8,891 nt of DNA. Source: Planctomycetota bacterium (lineage in GTDB: Bacteria > Planctomycetota > Planctomycetia > Pirellulales > Lacipirellulaceae). A program made the position numbers and the translations under genes. Each line of letters begins with the position of its first letter. Position 1 is the stretch's first letter. The notes under the pieces were generated by a model. The model worked only from the letters and a program-made list of their open reading frames with translations. It was not told where the DNA came from and searched no databases. Positions 1 to 6,989 of this stretch are shown in pieces. The stretch is from assembly GCA_013151315.1 (NCBI GenBank), contig JAADIN010000002.1, positions 1 to 8,891 of the forward strand, read 5' to 3'.

Positions 1-316
1 GCTAGGCGGGACCTTCCCTGGCACCTGAGCGATTCCAATTAACACGAGGCGTACCCGAGCTACCTATTTTCTGCTCCACAGGACTCCCCGCACGGCGTTC
101 CCGTGCGATGGGCGTAGCAAGGTCGGATCGATTTCCCTATCGTGTGGCCTCTGTTTACTCCTGTGGTTGGTAGCCGTGTCACGCGGCTCGATGGAGATGC
201 AAGTCAAGAGCAAAGATAGCCAAACAGCCGACAATGGCAAGAGGTTCGCACATTTTGGGTGCAAGCTTTTGTGCTAGCACAACATGGCGTAGGAAAATAG
301 CTGAAAAGGACTTCTC
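1..316. other. Non-coding left edge with stem-loops, function unknown
   Basis: No reading frame here resembles a known protein, and all three forward frames hit stops within the first 42 bases. The stretch lies downstream of the CPBP protease gene. It contains a perfect 7-bp stem CGCACGG/CCGTGCG with a 5-base loop (89-107). It also has a long-range 8-bp complement CCACAGGA/TCCTGTGG (76-83 with 159-166) that would enclose that stem, and a 7-bp stem with one G-T pair and a 3-base loop (172-188). I could not match it to tRNA, tmRNA, RNase P, SRP or 6S RNA. It could be a non-coding RNA, a repeat, or plain intergenic sequence. Confidence 0.3.
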
Positions 317-1054
317 TCAGCCTCCGATCAAGTCGCGCACGATGTCGTAACCTATCACAAAAATAGCCGAATCGACCAGCAAATGGCTCAGCCAAGGCCC
401 TACGAGCGAGCCGCTACGATGGTACAACCAAGACCAAAACGCCCCACCAAGGGCAATCGAAAACGAGATCAGCCAAGTCTCAAGCGAGGCCATACCAAAA
501 TAGGCTCCCACCACAATGACATGATGGGCCATGAACCCAAACGACGAAATCGCGACCGCAGGCCAGAACCGCACGAGTCCTCGCAATTGACCAAAGACAA
601 ACCAACGCCAGTAATACTCTTCTAACAGCGAATGAAACAAACTGTAAAACACGCCCAAGGCAATAAACTTCCAAGGTCGATCGAGCTCCATCCCCGTGAT
701 TTTCTGGCGTATCACCCCTTCCGCATTGGCATAGAGGTCAGACGACTTGAGCCAGCCGTGATAAAGCGCGAACATGGCCACCGCCACAACCAAGCCAAAA
801 ACGATGCCCACGCCGATGCCTTCCGAACTGGTTGGCCACAACCGGAGACGCTGCCGACAAATCCAGCAAACCCAAAAGACCGGGAAGCCAAACTGAACCA
901 CCTTCGCAATCGCATAAGTCGATTGCTGAACACCAGCCGAAAAACTTTCTGCCCAAACAAAATACGCGAGCGTCACAAACGTCGGCAAAACCAACGCAAA
1001 AACGACAGCAGCCCAGCTACCGCTTCGAGTCGGGTTCTTCGACAAATCTTGCAT
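317..1054 (-). CDS. CPBP (CAAX-type) intramembrane metalloprotease
   Basis: A 245-residue multi-pass membrane protein of the CPBP/Abi family (Rce1-like). These are intramembrane metalloproteases, or proteins descended from them. The family's signature glutamate motif is present as E145-E146-x-x-x-R150 within a hydrophobic helix. The second motif region has F174 and H177-H178, and a late histidine, H224, sits in a WLSHLLVD context with D228 one turn on. These fit the expected metal-binding set. About six to seven hydrophobic segments are visible (roughly 15-34, 48-66, 79-98, 130-145, 163-187, 193-210, 217-238). The ATG start is preceded by AGGA at suitable spacing. It is divergent from the OleA-like gene with 106 bp between starts, so the two may share a regulatory region. 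The substrate is unknown; bacterial members act in peptide maturation, bacteriocin immunity or membrane-protein processing. Confidence 0.85.
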   Translation of the reverse strand: MQDLSKNPTRSGSWAAVVFALVLPTFVTLAYFVWAESFSAGVQQSTYAIAKVVQFGFPVFWVCWICRQRLRLWPTSSEGIGVGIVFGLVVAVAMFALYHGWLKSSDLYANAEGVIRQKITGMELDRPWKFIALGVFYSLFHSLLEEYYWRWFVFGQLRGLVRFWPAVAISSFGFMAHHVIVVGAYFGMASLETWLISFSIALGGAFWSWLYHRSGSLVGPWLSHLLVDSAIFVIGYDIVRDLIGG

Positions 1055-1160
1055 TCAGGTCCTGCCCTAGAGTTTACGCGGTGGATGACGCTAGGTATCG
1101 TGAAGGCTCTGTTGTCCCCGCCCGAAGGCGCTCTGTCCAGCACCCTATTCACGAGTACCG

Positions 1161-2243
1161 ATGCAATACCAACGGGTTTGCCTGGAAGCCTTAGGCTACA
1201 CTCTTCCCAGCGAGGTGGTCACCACCGACGAGTTGGAACACCGACTCGCGCCGGTCTACGAGCGACTCCAACTGCCGCACGGCCGGCTGGAGCTCATGAC
1301 CGGCATCCGCGAGCGACGCTTTTTTCCTCCCGGCACCGCCCCCGGCAGCATCGACATTGAAAGCGGCGAAAAGGCCATTCTGGCCAGCGGTATCGATCGC
1401 CAGGAGATCGGCGCCCTGATCCACGGCTCGGTCTGTCGCGATTTCCTCGAACCGGCAACCGCCTGCCACGTTCACCACCGCCTACGTCTGCCGCCGGATT
1501 GCATGATCTACGATGTCTCGAACGCATGCCTGGGAATTCTTTCGGGAGTGATTCAGGTAGCCAACATGATCGAGCTGGGCCAAATCCGAGCCGGCTTGGT
1601 CTTAGGCACCGAATGTGGGCGACCGCTCGTAGAAAATACGATCCAGCATCTTAACGAAGATCAAAGCATCACCCGGAAAAATATAAAATCGTTGATCGCC
1701 TCGCTAACGATCGGCTCCGGTAGCGTCGCGATCTTGCTGTGTGCCGAGAATCTCAGTCGCACAAAAAATCACCTTCAAGCAGCAAAAGTTCTCGCCCACA
1801 CCGAGCACCACGCACTCTGCCGTAGCGAAGGTCTCGAAAGTTTCATGCATACCGACAGCGAACAACTCTTGCATGCAGGCATCGCTACGGGAGCCGCAAC
1901 CTTCTCGCGGTTCTTAGAAGAATCCTCTTGGCAGGCCGACGAGATCGACAAAACGATCTGTCATCAAGTCGGCGTTGCCCACCGAAAACTGCTCTTCGAT
2001 GCGTTGGACCTCGATCCCAAGATTGATTTCAGTTCCTTCGACCACCTAGGAAACACAGGAGCCGTCGCCCTGCCGTTGACCCTGGCCTTAGCGCTAGAAG
2101 CGGGCCATATCCGGGCCGGCGATCACTTGGCACTGCTTGGCATTGGTTCGGGTATCAATTGCCAAATGTTTGCCATCCGCTGGCAAGAGAGTTGCGTTCT
2201 CGGGGAACTAGAAAACGCGGAGCGCAAGCGGCTCGATCTTTGA
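1161..2243 (+). CDS. oleA: OleA-like 3-oxoacyl-ACP synthase III family condensing enzyme
   Basis: A 360-residue thiolase-superfamily enzyme of the FabH/OleA branch. OleA performs a non-decarboxylative head-to-head Claisen condensation of two acyl-CoAs to a 2-alkyl-3-ketoacid, the first step to long-chain olefins. The catalytic triad is complete: Cys123 in SNACLG, His268 in ICHQVG and Asn298 in LGNTGA. Glu97 in RDFLEPAT lies 26 residues before the Cys, matching the OleA-specific Glu117/Cys143 spacing in the Xanthomonas enzyme as I remember it. The His-Asn distance (30) also matches. The C-terminal LLGIGSGINC resembles OleA (GIGSGLNC) more than housekeeping FabH. The N-terminal part (ERLQLPHGRLELMTGIRERR) is also OleA-like. 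The ATG at 1161 has only a weak GAG upstream. No oleB, oleC or oleD follows, because the next gene is convergent. A FabH-type enzyme for another acyl product remains possible. Confidence 0.8.
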   Translation: MQYQRVCLEALGYTLPSEVVTTDELEHRLAPVYERLQLPHGRLELMTGIRERRFFPPGTAPGSIDIESGEKAILASGIDRQEIGALIHGSVCRDFLEPATACHVHHRLRLPPDCMIYDVSNACLGILSGVIQVANMIELGQIRAGLVLGTECGRPLVENTIQHLNEDQSITRKNIKSLIASLTIGSGSVAILLCAENLSRTKNHLQAAKVLAHTEHHALCRSEGLESFMHTDSEQLLHAGIATGAATFSRFLEESSWQADEIDKTICHQVGVAHRKLLFDALDLDPKIDFSSFDHLGNTGAVALPLTLALALEAGHIRAGDHLALLGIGSGINCQMFAIRWQESCVLGELENAERKRLDL

Positions 2244-2247
2244 TCGC

Positions 2248-3810
2248 CTAATTGCCAGAAAGCAACGCCACAATTCCTCCCAACACCACGCACACGCCTA
2301 CCCCAATCGCAACGATAACCCAAACAGGAAGCCCTTGCCTTGGATTCACGTAGCCAGGAGGACGCAGCGGGTCGATCTCGCCGGGGTCACTCACAAAACG
2401 CTTGTTCGCCTTTTCTTTTTGTTCTTCCTTTTCAATCGCCTCTTCGATAAGCGATTTGTGGGGGCCCTCGGCAACGGTATCCTTGAGCGACTCGGCTAGC
2501 CCCCCGGAGGAACCGGATGCATCGCTCAATGCAAAAGAATCTTCTTCTTGAGGCGAGTCTTCCTCGAGTGGTGCGAGTCCAATCTCCTTGTCGTCTTCTT
2601 TTAAGACTTTGGATTTTTCTTTGGGTACGACTGTCTTGGCTGAAGATTCGCTCCCGCCCACGCCGCTTAGGCTACTCTGCCGGGCAAAGGTTGCCGCAAA
2701 GCCCTTAAATACGTCGCTGCCAATGCCTGATCCGGTCCCCGACTTCTTTCCGCTGTCGCCTACGGTATGGCCACGATCCTCCAACCACTCGGTCAAGCGT
2801 TCAGACACCTCGCCTGCAGTTTGGTAGCGGTCGTCCGGATCTTTGGACATCATCCGTTCGCAGATGTGTAACAAAGTCGGCGGAGCGTCGGGCCGCTCTT
2901 TCAAGATGCTTTCCGGCATTTCCCGCTGATGTTTCAGTAGACGCTCGGTAATCGTTCCTTCGGGAAACGGCGGATGGCCGGTCAGCAAATAGTAGAGGGT
3001 GCATCCCAAACTGTAGATGTCGGCTCGACTATCAGCCTTGTGACTATCGAGAGCCTGTTCGGGAGCTAAATAATCGGCCGTCCCCAAAACATTTTCGTTG
3101 TTATCCAAAGTGAGCGACGCTTCGTCATCAATCAAACGCGCCAAACCCATATCGAGCAGCTTGACTACGCCCTCAGTATCCAGCAGACAATTTGCAGGCT
3201 TGATATCTCGATGGACAAGGCCCATCTCGTGGGCATGCTGAAGCCCCGTAGCAGCCTGCGCGACATAGTCCGCTGCCGCGTCATATTCAAGGCGACCGTT
3301 CTCCTTGACGACAATGTGGAGATCCTTCCCTGGCACATACTCCATAATCAGGTAGTGGGTCTTCCCATCGCTCGTCGAATCGACATCATACGCGCGGACA
3401 ATGTTCGGGTCGTCCAGTTTGGCAGCAGCACGCGCTTCAACGTAAAACCGCTCAAGATAGGTGGAGTCATTCACCCGGTTGGGCGGCAAAACCTTGATCG
3501 CCACCTTGCGGTTCATCAGCATGTGCTCGGCCAAGTAAACCGTGCTCATGCCTCCCTTGCCGAGTTGCCTGAGAAACTTGTACTTGCCAAGAATGAAGCC
3601 TCGGTGCTTGCCAGCCAGAAGTTTCTCGGCCTGCCACTCCGTGATCAGATCGACCTCAACCATTGCTTCGGAGAGCGCCTCGGGACGTTCGGGGAGCTCT
3701 TCTCCGTGTTGCTCACGGAATTCAGCGAGAAACTTTTCCAGTCGGTCCTTCTCGACCAACTGGCTGCGTCTCACAAGATCCAGAAAACTATTGGCCACGG
3801 CTTTAGGCAT
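2248..3810 (-). CDS. Membrane-anchored Ser/Thr protein kinase (Hanks type)
   Basis: A 520-residue eukaryotic-like protein kinase. An N-terminal extension (1-75) with an ITEWQAEKLL stretch precedes the kinase domain (about 76-345). Visible motifs are the glycine-rich loop GKGGMSTV (84-91), the ATP-binding Lys106 in VAIK, a likely helix-C Glu125, HRD at 200-202 followed by IKPAN, DMG in place of DFG at 220-222, and APE at 249-251. The catalytic residues are present, so it should be active. A low-complexity acidic Ser/Gly/Glu linker (about 352-480) leads to one membrane helix (about 496-517) and a very short tail, giving a cytoplasmic kinase with no external sensor. I chose the ATG at 3808-3810; an upstream in-frame TTG at 3822 would add four residues and neither has a clear ribosome site. 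Its stop is 4 bp from the oleA stop. Its substrate is unknown. Confidence 0.93.
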   Translation of the reverse strand: MPKAVANSFLDLVRRSQLVEKDRLEKFLAEFREQHGEELPERPEALSEAMVEVDLITEWQAEKLLAGKHRGFILGKYKFLRQLGKGGMSTVYLAEHMLMNRKVAIKVLPPNRVNDSTYLERFYVEARAAAKLDDPNIVRAYDVDSTSDGKTHYLIMEYVPGKDLHIVVKENGRLEYDAAADYVAQAATGLQHAHEMGLVHRDIKPANCLLDTEGVVKLLDMGLARLIDDEASLTLDNNENVLGTADYLAPEQALDSHKADSRADIYSLGCTLYYLLTGHPPFPEGTITERLLKHQREMPESILKERPDAPPTLLHICERMMSKDPDDRYQTAGEVSERLTEWLEDRGHTVGDSGKKSGTGSGIGSDVFKGFAATFARQSSLSGVGGSESSAKTVVPKEKSKVLKEDDKEIGLAPLEEDSPQEEDSFALSDASGSSGGLAESLKDTVAEGPHKSLIEEAIEKEEQKEKANKRFVSDPGEIDPLRPPGYVNPRQGLPVWVIVAIGVGVCVVLGGIVALLSGN

Positions 3811-3904
3811 TAGAAAACACAAAGAGAAGCGAAGCGATTAGATTCCCCAGGAAAAGCGTCTCCATCTAGGATATCATCCCCTCGTCCATCCTACCAGTAA
3901 CCGC

Positions 3905-4070
3905 TTCTAGGAAGCAGGAGGATTGCAAAGTCTATTTTTTGAACCGCCAAGTGCGCCAAGATCGCCAAGGAAAAAAGAAATTTGCTTAAAAAACAGGTGT
4001 TTTCTTGCAGCTCGTTCCTTGGCGTCCTTGGCGGTTTATCTGACTTTGCAGTTCGCCTGTTCTAGGAAGC
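3905..4070. mobile_element. MITE-like element with terminal inverted repeats and 11-bp direct repeat
   Basis: Two 18-base ends, 3915-3932 and the reverse complement of 4042-4059, match at 15 of 18 positions and both begin CAGG and end TGCAAAGTC. Directly outside them an 11-base sequence, TTCTAGGAAGC, occurs at 3905-3915 and again at 4060-4070, as expected of a target-site duplication (10 or 11 bp, since one C is shared). Inside lies a second inverted repeat built of CGCCAAG units with a 9-base period: three units at 3945-3951, 3954-3960 and 3963-3969, and two complementary units at 4018-4024 and 4027-4033. The core is 144 bp with no coding potential, so it would need a transposase in trans. 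It could fold into a large hairpin at the end of the fabI transcript. The right direct-repeat copy contains the fabI stop codon. Confidence 0.65.
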
Positions 4071-4880
4071 CCGATCCCCGCGTAAAAAGCCTTGAACCAG
4101 CTTTTCGTCGAAATAATTCAATTCCATCCCGGCATCGATCACGATCCGCTGAGCATTGACTCCGCTCGACCGGGGACTAAGCAGAAAGGCCACTGCGGAT
4201 GCTACTTCTGGAGTCTGGACGGCCCGACCACGAAGCGTCGCCTGCTCGGCGTAGAGATAGGAGTCGACATATCCGGGAATACCCGCAGATGCGCTCGTCT
4301 TGAGCAGCCCCGGAGCAACGGCGTTGAAGCGAATCTCTGAAAACTGGCTAAATGACTTCGCCAAGAACGCCAAGCTGGAATCCAAGGCCGCCTTGATCGG
4401 CCCCATAAACCCGTAGTTCTCGCTCGCCATCCGAGTGGTAGAAATCGAAACGGTCACCACCGAGCCGTCCGACGCCAAAAGCCCCTTCAGCGAGTTGGCG
4501 ATCGTGACCAGCGAAAAACACGAGATATCGAACGCCCGCAACATTTGCGACTTGCTCGTCTCGTGAAACGGTTTGGGGCCCTCAGAGTAATCGCCGAAGG
4601 CGATCGAATGCACGAGGCCATGAAAGACCTCGTATTTCGCTTCGAGATCTTCCGCCAACTGATCAATCTGCTCTTGATGCTCCACATCGCAAACAAAGAG
4701 GTCAGCCTCGCCCACGATCTTCCTAACCGACTCGCGGCGTTCGGGCGAACGAACGACATACACCACCTCAGCGCCCGCCTCTCTCAAGACCTTTCCCACA
4801 TGAAATGCCACGCTCTTGCGGTTTGCCACGCCAAAAACCAAGACGCGACGCCCTTCGAGTTGTAAAAAATCGACCGGCAT
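4062..4880 (-). CDS. fabI: Enoyl-ACP reductase, FabI type (SDR)
   Basis: A 272-residue short-chain dehydrogenase of the FabI branch, which reduces trans-2-enoyl-ACP with NAD(P)H in type II fatty acid synthesis. The N-terminal nucleotide-binding pattern is FabI-like (VFGVANRKSVAFHVGKVL, 15-32). HSIAF at 91-95 corresponds to the E. coli HSIGF segment. The active-site Tyr156 and Lys163 have the FabI spacing (Y-x6-K, YGFMGPIK), and NAVAPGLLKTSASAGI (186-201) matches the substrate-loop region. The position equivalent to E. coli Tyr146 is Ile146 (S-I-S instead of S-Y-L), which is unusual. I chose the ATG at 4878-4880 over a GTG ten codons upstream. That ATG overlaps the fabZ stop by one base (TGATG), which implies translational coupling. 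The last two codons and the stop lie inside the direct repeat bordering the MITE-like element. Confidence 0.9.
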   Translation of the reverse strand: MPVDFLQLEGRRVLVFGVANRKSVAFHVGKVLREAGAEVVYVVRSPERRESVRKIVGEADLFVCDVEHQEQIDQLAEDLEAKYEVFHGLVHSIAFGDYSEGPKPFHETSKSQMLRAFDISCFSLVTIANSLKGLLASDGSVVTVSISTTRMASENYGFMGPIKAALDSSLAFLAKSFSQFSEIRFNAVAPGLLKTSASAGIPGYVDSYLYAEQATLRGRAVQTPEVASAVAFLLSPRSSGVNAQRIVIDAGMELNYFDEKLVQGFLRGDRAS

Positions 4881-5314
4881 CAACGGGCCTCCGGCTTGGT
4901 AAGCGTACACGCAAAGTCAAACCGAGTGGCCACTTTGCCATCCACAGTCACCCGTGCCTTCAGAAAAAAAGCCTGGGCCAATCGGTCGGTCAGCTCCACT
5001 TCCAGTTGGATCGTGTCGCCCGGGAAAACCATCTTTTTGAATTGGACATGATTCGCCCGCGTAGCTACCGGCACCGCATCGGGCTCGCCCTCGATCAAAG
5101 CAGAAAGCAAAACGGCCCCCGCCTGCATGGCCGCCTCACACAAAATCACTCCCGGCGTAATCGGAAAGTTCGGATAGTGCCCCTGATACCAAAACTCATC
5201 GCCCGAGAACGTCTTGCGACAAACAATGCGATCGTCCGATTGTTCAACAATTTCGTCGATCAGCAGAAACGGTTCCCGATGCGGGATCGCAGCTTTAATA
5301 GCTTCCAAGCTCAT
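4880..5314 (-). CDS. fabZ: 3-hydroxyacyl-ACP dehydratase, FabZ/FabA-like hot-dog protein
   Basis: A 144-residue single hot-dog-fold protein that should dehydrate 3-hydroxyacyl-ACP to trans-2-enoyl-ACP, the substrate of the coupled FabI downstream. FabZ marks are PHREPFLLID at 11-20, the catalytic His46 in GHYPNFPITPG, the catalytic Glu60 in LCEAAMQAGA, and FKKMVFPGD at 92-100 (compare the usual FRRPVVPGD). The length is normal for FabZ. The frame is open further upstream to a TTG at 5359, but those residues come from a hairpin repeat, so I place the start at the ATG 5312-5314. The gene lies between that repeat and fabI in a leftward operon. CrtI-like neighbours suggest a dedicated acyl pathway rather than the housekeeping copy; this is inference. 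Confidence 0.9.
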   Translation of the reverse strand: MSLEAIKAAIPHREPFLLIDEIVEQSDDRIVCRKTFSGDEFWYQGHYPNFPITPGVILCEAAMQAGAVLLSALIEGEPDAVPVATRANHVQFKKMVFPGDTIQLEVELTDRLAQAFFLKARVTVDGKVATRFDFACTLTKPEAR

Positions 5315-5325
5315 CTCAGATAGGT

Positions 5326-5430
5326 CTCTCGCAAAGGCGCTAAGGCGCAAAAAATCCAAAGAAAGAATGATGGACGGAACAATTACATAAATCCTGAAAC
5401 TCGCGATCTCTCTTTGCGCCTTTGCGAGAG
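5326..5430. repeat. Inverted-repeat hairpin element with internal 8-base periodicity
   Basis: A perfect 15-base inverted repeat, CTCTCGCAAAGGCGC at 5326-5340 and its reverse complement at 5416-5430, encloses about 75 bases. The left arm continues with another unit of the same type (GCAAAGGC, then GCTAAGGC, then GCAAA), so it has an 8-base period and one more unit than the right arm. It fills most of the gap between the oxidoreductase and fabZ. I see no flanking direct repeat. From memory, similar CGCAAAGG-type palindromes recur in environmental planctomycete genomes. In the transcript it could form a strong stem that affects fabZ expression. Confidence 0.7.
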
Positions 5431-5436
5431 TTTTTC

Positions 5437-6864
5437 TTACGACGTTCCCTTCATTAGCAAATTATCCACATCACTCGCAACCATCCGCCCATAGTTCATC
5501 GCCCCCAGCCAGCCCGACATGATAATCCCCACGCTCCCCGCGTGATAGAGACCCTCGATCTGCTCGATCTGCTTTGGCACATCAAAACTCACCTGCAAAC
5601 CCTCGAATTTCGTCCCAAAACTGGCCCCTGCAACATGCTGCGTATAGTGCTTGAAAGTAACGGGCGTCGAAGCCTCGGCATGATCGACCCGCTCTCGAAT
5701 GTTCGGTACATATTTTTCCAGTGCATCGAGGGTCGTCTCGACGAGGTCCTGCTTGCTCGCTTCGTACTCTTCTTTCGAAAGATTCGCCCAGTCGTCGAAA
5801 TTGGCATTGGTGCCTAGAAACCACAAGGCAGCGCTGCTGACCCTCGGGCCGAGTTCGCGGGTAATAAAACGAAAAAGTACGGCTCGTAATATCTCGACTC
5901 AGTAGCAAGTCGGTCTGAAACACGGGTGCCGTCGAGCTGAACAGCAGATCGCCCGTCGACTCGTCGATTCGCTCGTCCGGCTTGAGTGCCATATAAACCT
6001 GCGTACTCGAATTGTTCAGCCGCACCGCTTGGGCATCCTCAACAAATTGACGATCAAAATACTCTTCGCCCACCAACCGAAAAATCGTCTGCTTGAGATT
6101 GGCGTTCGAAACCACCGCCCGCGTCTTAATCTTGCGTCCATTCACTTCGACGGCTTGCACGCGCCCGCCATCGCAATGGATTTTTTCGACATCGCAGCGG
6201 ATACGAATATCGACACCATTTTTTACGAGCTCGGCTTCCATCATCTGGATAAGTCGATCGGTCCCCCCCTCGAACGTGTACACGCCCTTCGACATAAAAT
6301 TGGAGAAAACGATGCCGTAGCTAATCGCCGGGTCTTCCAGCGTACTGCCGTTCGCATAGGTGATCGGCTCCATCAACAGGCGTATCACGTCTTCGCGCCC
6401 TGGGAAAAATTCATCCAGCAACTCGCGCGTCGTAAGCTTCTGATCGTCCTGGAAATCCATCGAACGGGCCTTCACGAAAAAGCCTTCCACGGCTTCCGGC
6501 GTAACTTTGAATTGCTCAATGAGAAGCTTGGTAAAATCGACCCGACTAAAATTGGTCGTCAACGAGAACATCGGGTTGTCGAACCGAATATGTTCAAGCT
6601 GCACAATCGAGTCGGCAATCTCCTGGGTCCAATACCGTCGGCAGCTTTTCACCATGCCATACGGAAACCCGTGCAGCGAAATATATGCCCACCAGGCCGC
6701 TTGAACCACGTCGCCATGCCGCCGAGCTTGTAATGCTGCTCGAGCAGCAGCACACGGTAGCCATAGCGCGCGAGCATATTGGCCGAAGTCAATCCGGCAA
6801 GGCCACTGCCGATCACGACGATGTCGTACTCGTCTTTTGCGTCTTTGAGAAAATCTTTAGGCAT
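5437..6864 (-). pseudogene. CrtI/CRTISO-like FAD-dependent oxidoreductase, broken by two frameshifts
   Basis: One gene of about 477 codons is spread over two frames in three segments. Segment 1 (6864 to about 6685) has an ATG start and the FAD-binding motif VVIGSGLAGLTSANML, followed by LLLEQHYKLGGMATWF. Segment 2 (about 6680 to 5815) continues as ISLHGFPYGMVKSCRRYW with the middle domain, including YTFEGGTDRLIQMMEAEL and a VVSNANLKQT stretch. Segment 3 (about 5812 to 5437) has TNANFDDWANLS and the C-terminal FAD motif GLYHAGSVGIIMSGWLGAMNYG. Removing one G from AGGC at 5812-5815 restores VVSSTNANFDDW. At 6678-6687 about 7 bases seem lost, which would restore HIFDIS. The family contains phytoene desaturases, carotenoid isomerases and related flavoenzymes acting on polyene or acyl chains. 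It heads the fabZ-fabI group. Sequence error cannot be excluded, mainly for the 1-base change. Confidence 0.85.
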
Positions 6865-6977
6865 GTTTTTTGTCGGCTTGCGTAGTTGATATACCGCCTT
6901 TTAGAGCATTTCACGATCGATTCAGCGGCACCAATTGTGTACCAATACACTTTGATTTATGGAAGACCATTTCCGGC

Positions 6978-6983
6978 AGGAGG
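6978..6983 (+). promoter_or_regulatory. Shine-Dalgarno of the transposase relic
   Basis: AGGAGG stands seven bases in front of the ATG at 6990. It is the clearest ribosome-binding site in the window and supports 6990 as the original start of the IS630-type transposase whose reading frame is now broken. Confidence 0.5.
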
Positions 6984-6989
6984 CCAATA

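Noticed and set aside
632..1360. Forward open frame of 242 codons
   Set aside because: It is antisense to the CPBP protease and then out of frame with oleA; its Arg/His/Pro-rich composition is that of a shadow frame.
3145..3156. DMG instead of DFG in the kinase as a sign of an inactive kinase
   Set aside because: The metal-binding Asp is kept, and DMG/DLG variants are common in bacterial kinases of this type; Lys106 and HRD are intact.
3211..3813. Forward open frame of 200 codons
   Set aside because: It lies fully antisense to the kinase domain, whose motifs are clear on the other strand.
3942..4036. Possible CRISPR array because of the regular CGCCAAG units
   Set aside because: The period is only 9 bases, without spacers, and the units are inverted in the second arm.
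3923..4159. Forward open frame of 78 codons across the MITE-like element
   Set aside because: It runs through the inverted repeats and into the fabI antisense strand; it is a product of the repeat.
6029..6733. Forward open frame of 234 codons
   Set aside because: It is the complement of the oxidoreductase middle segment and matches no family I recognise.
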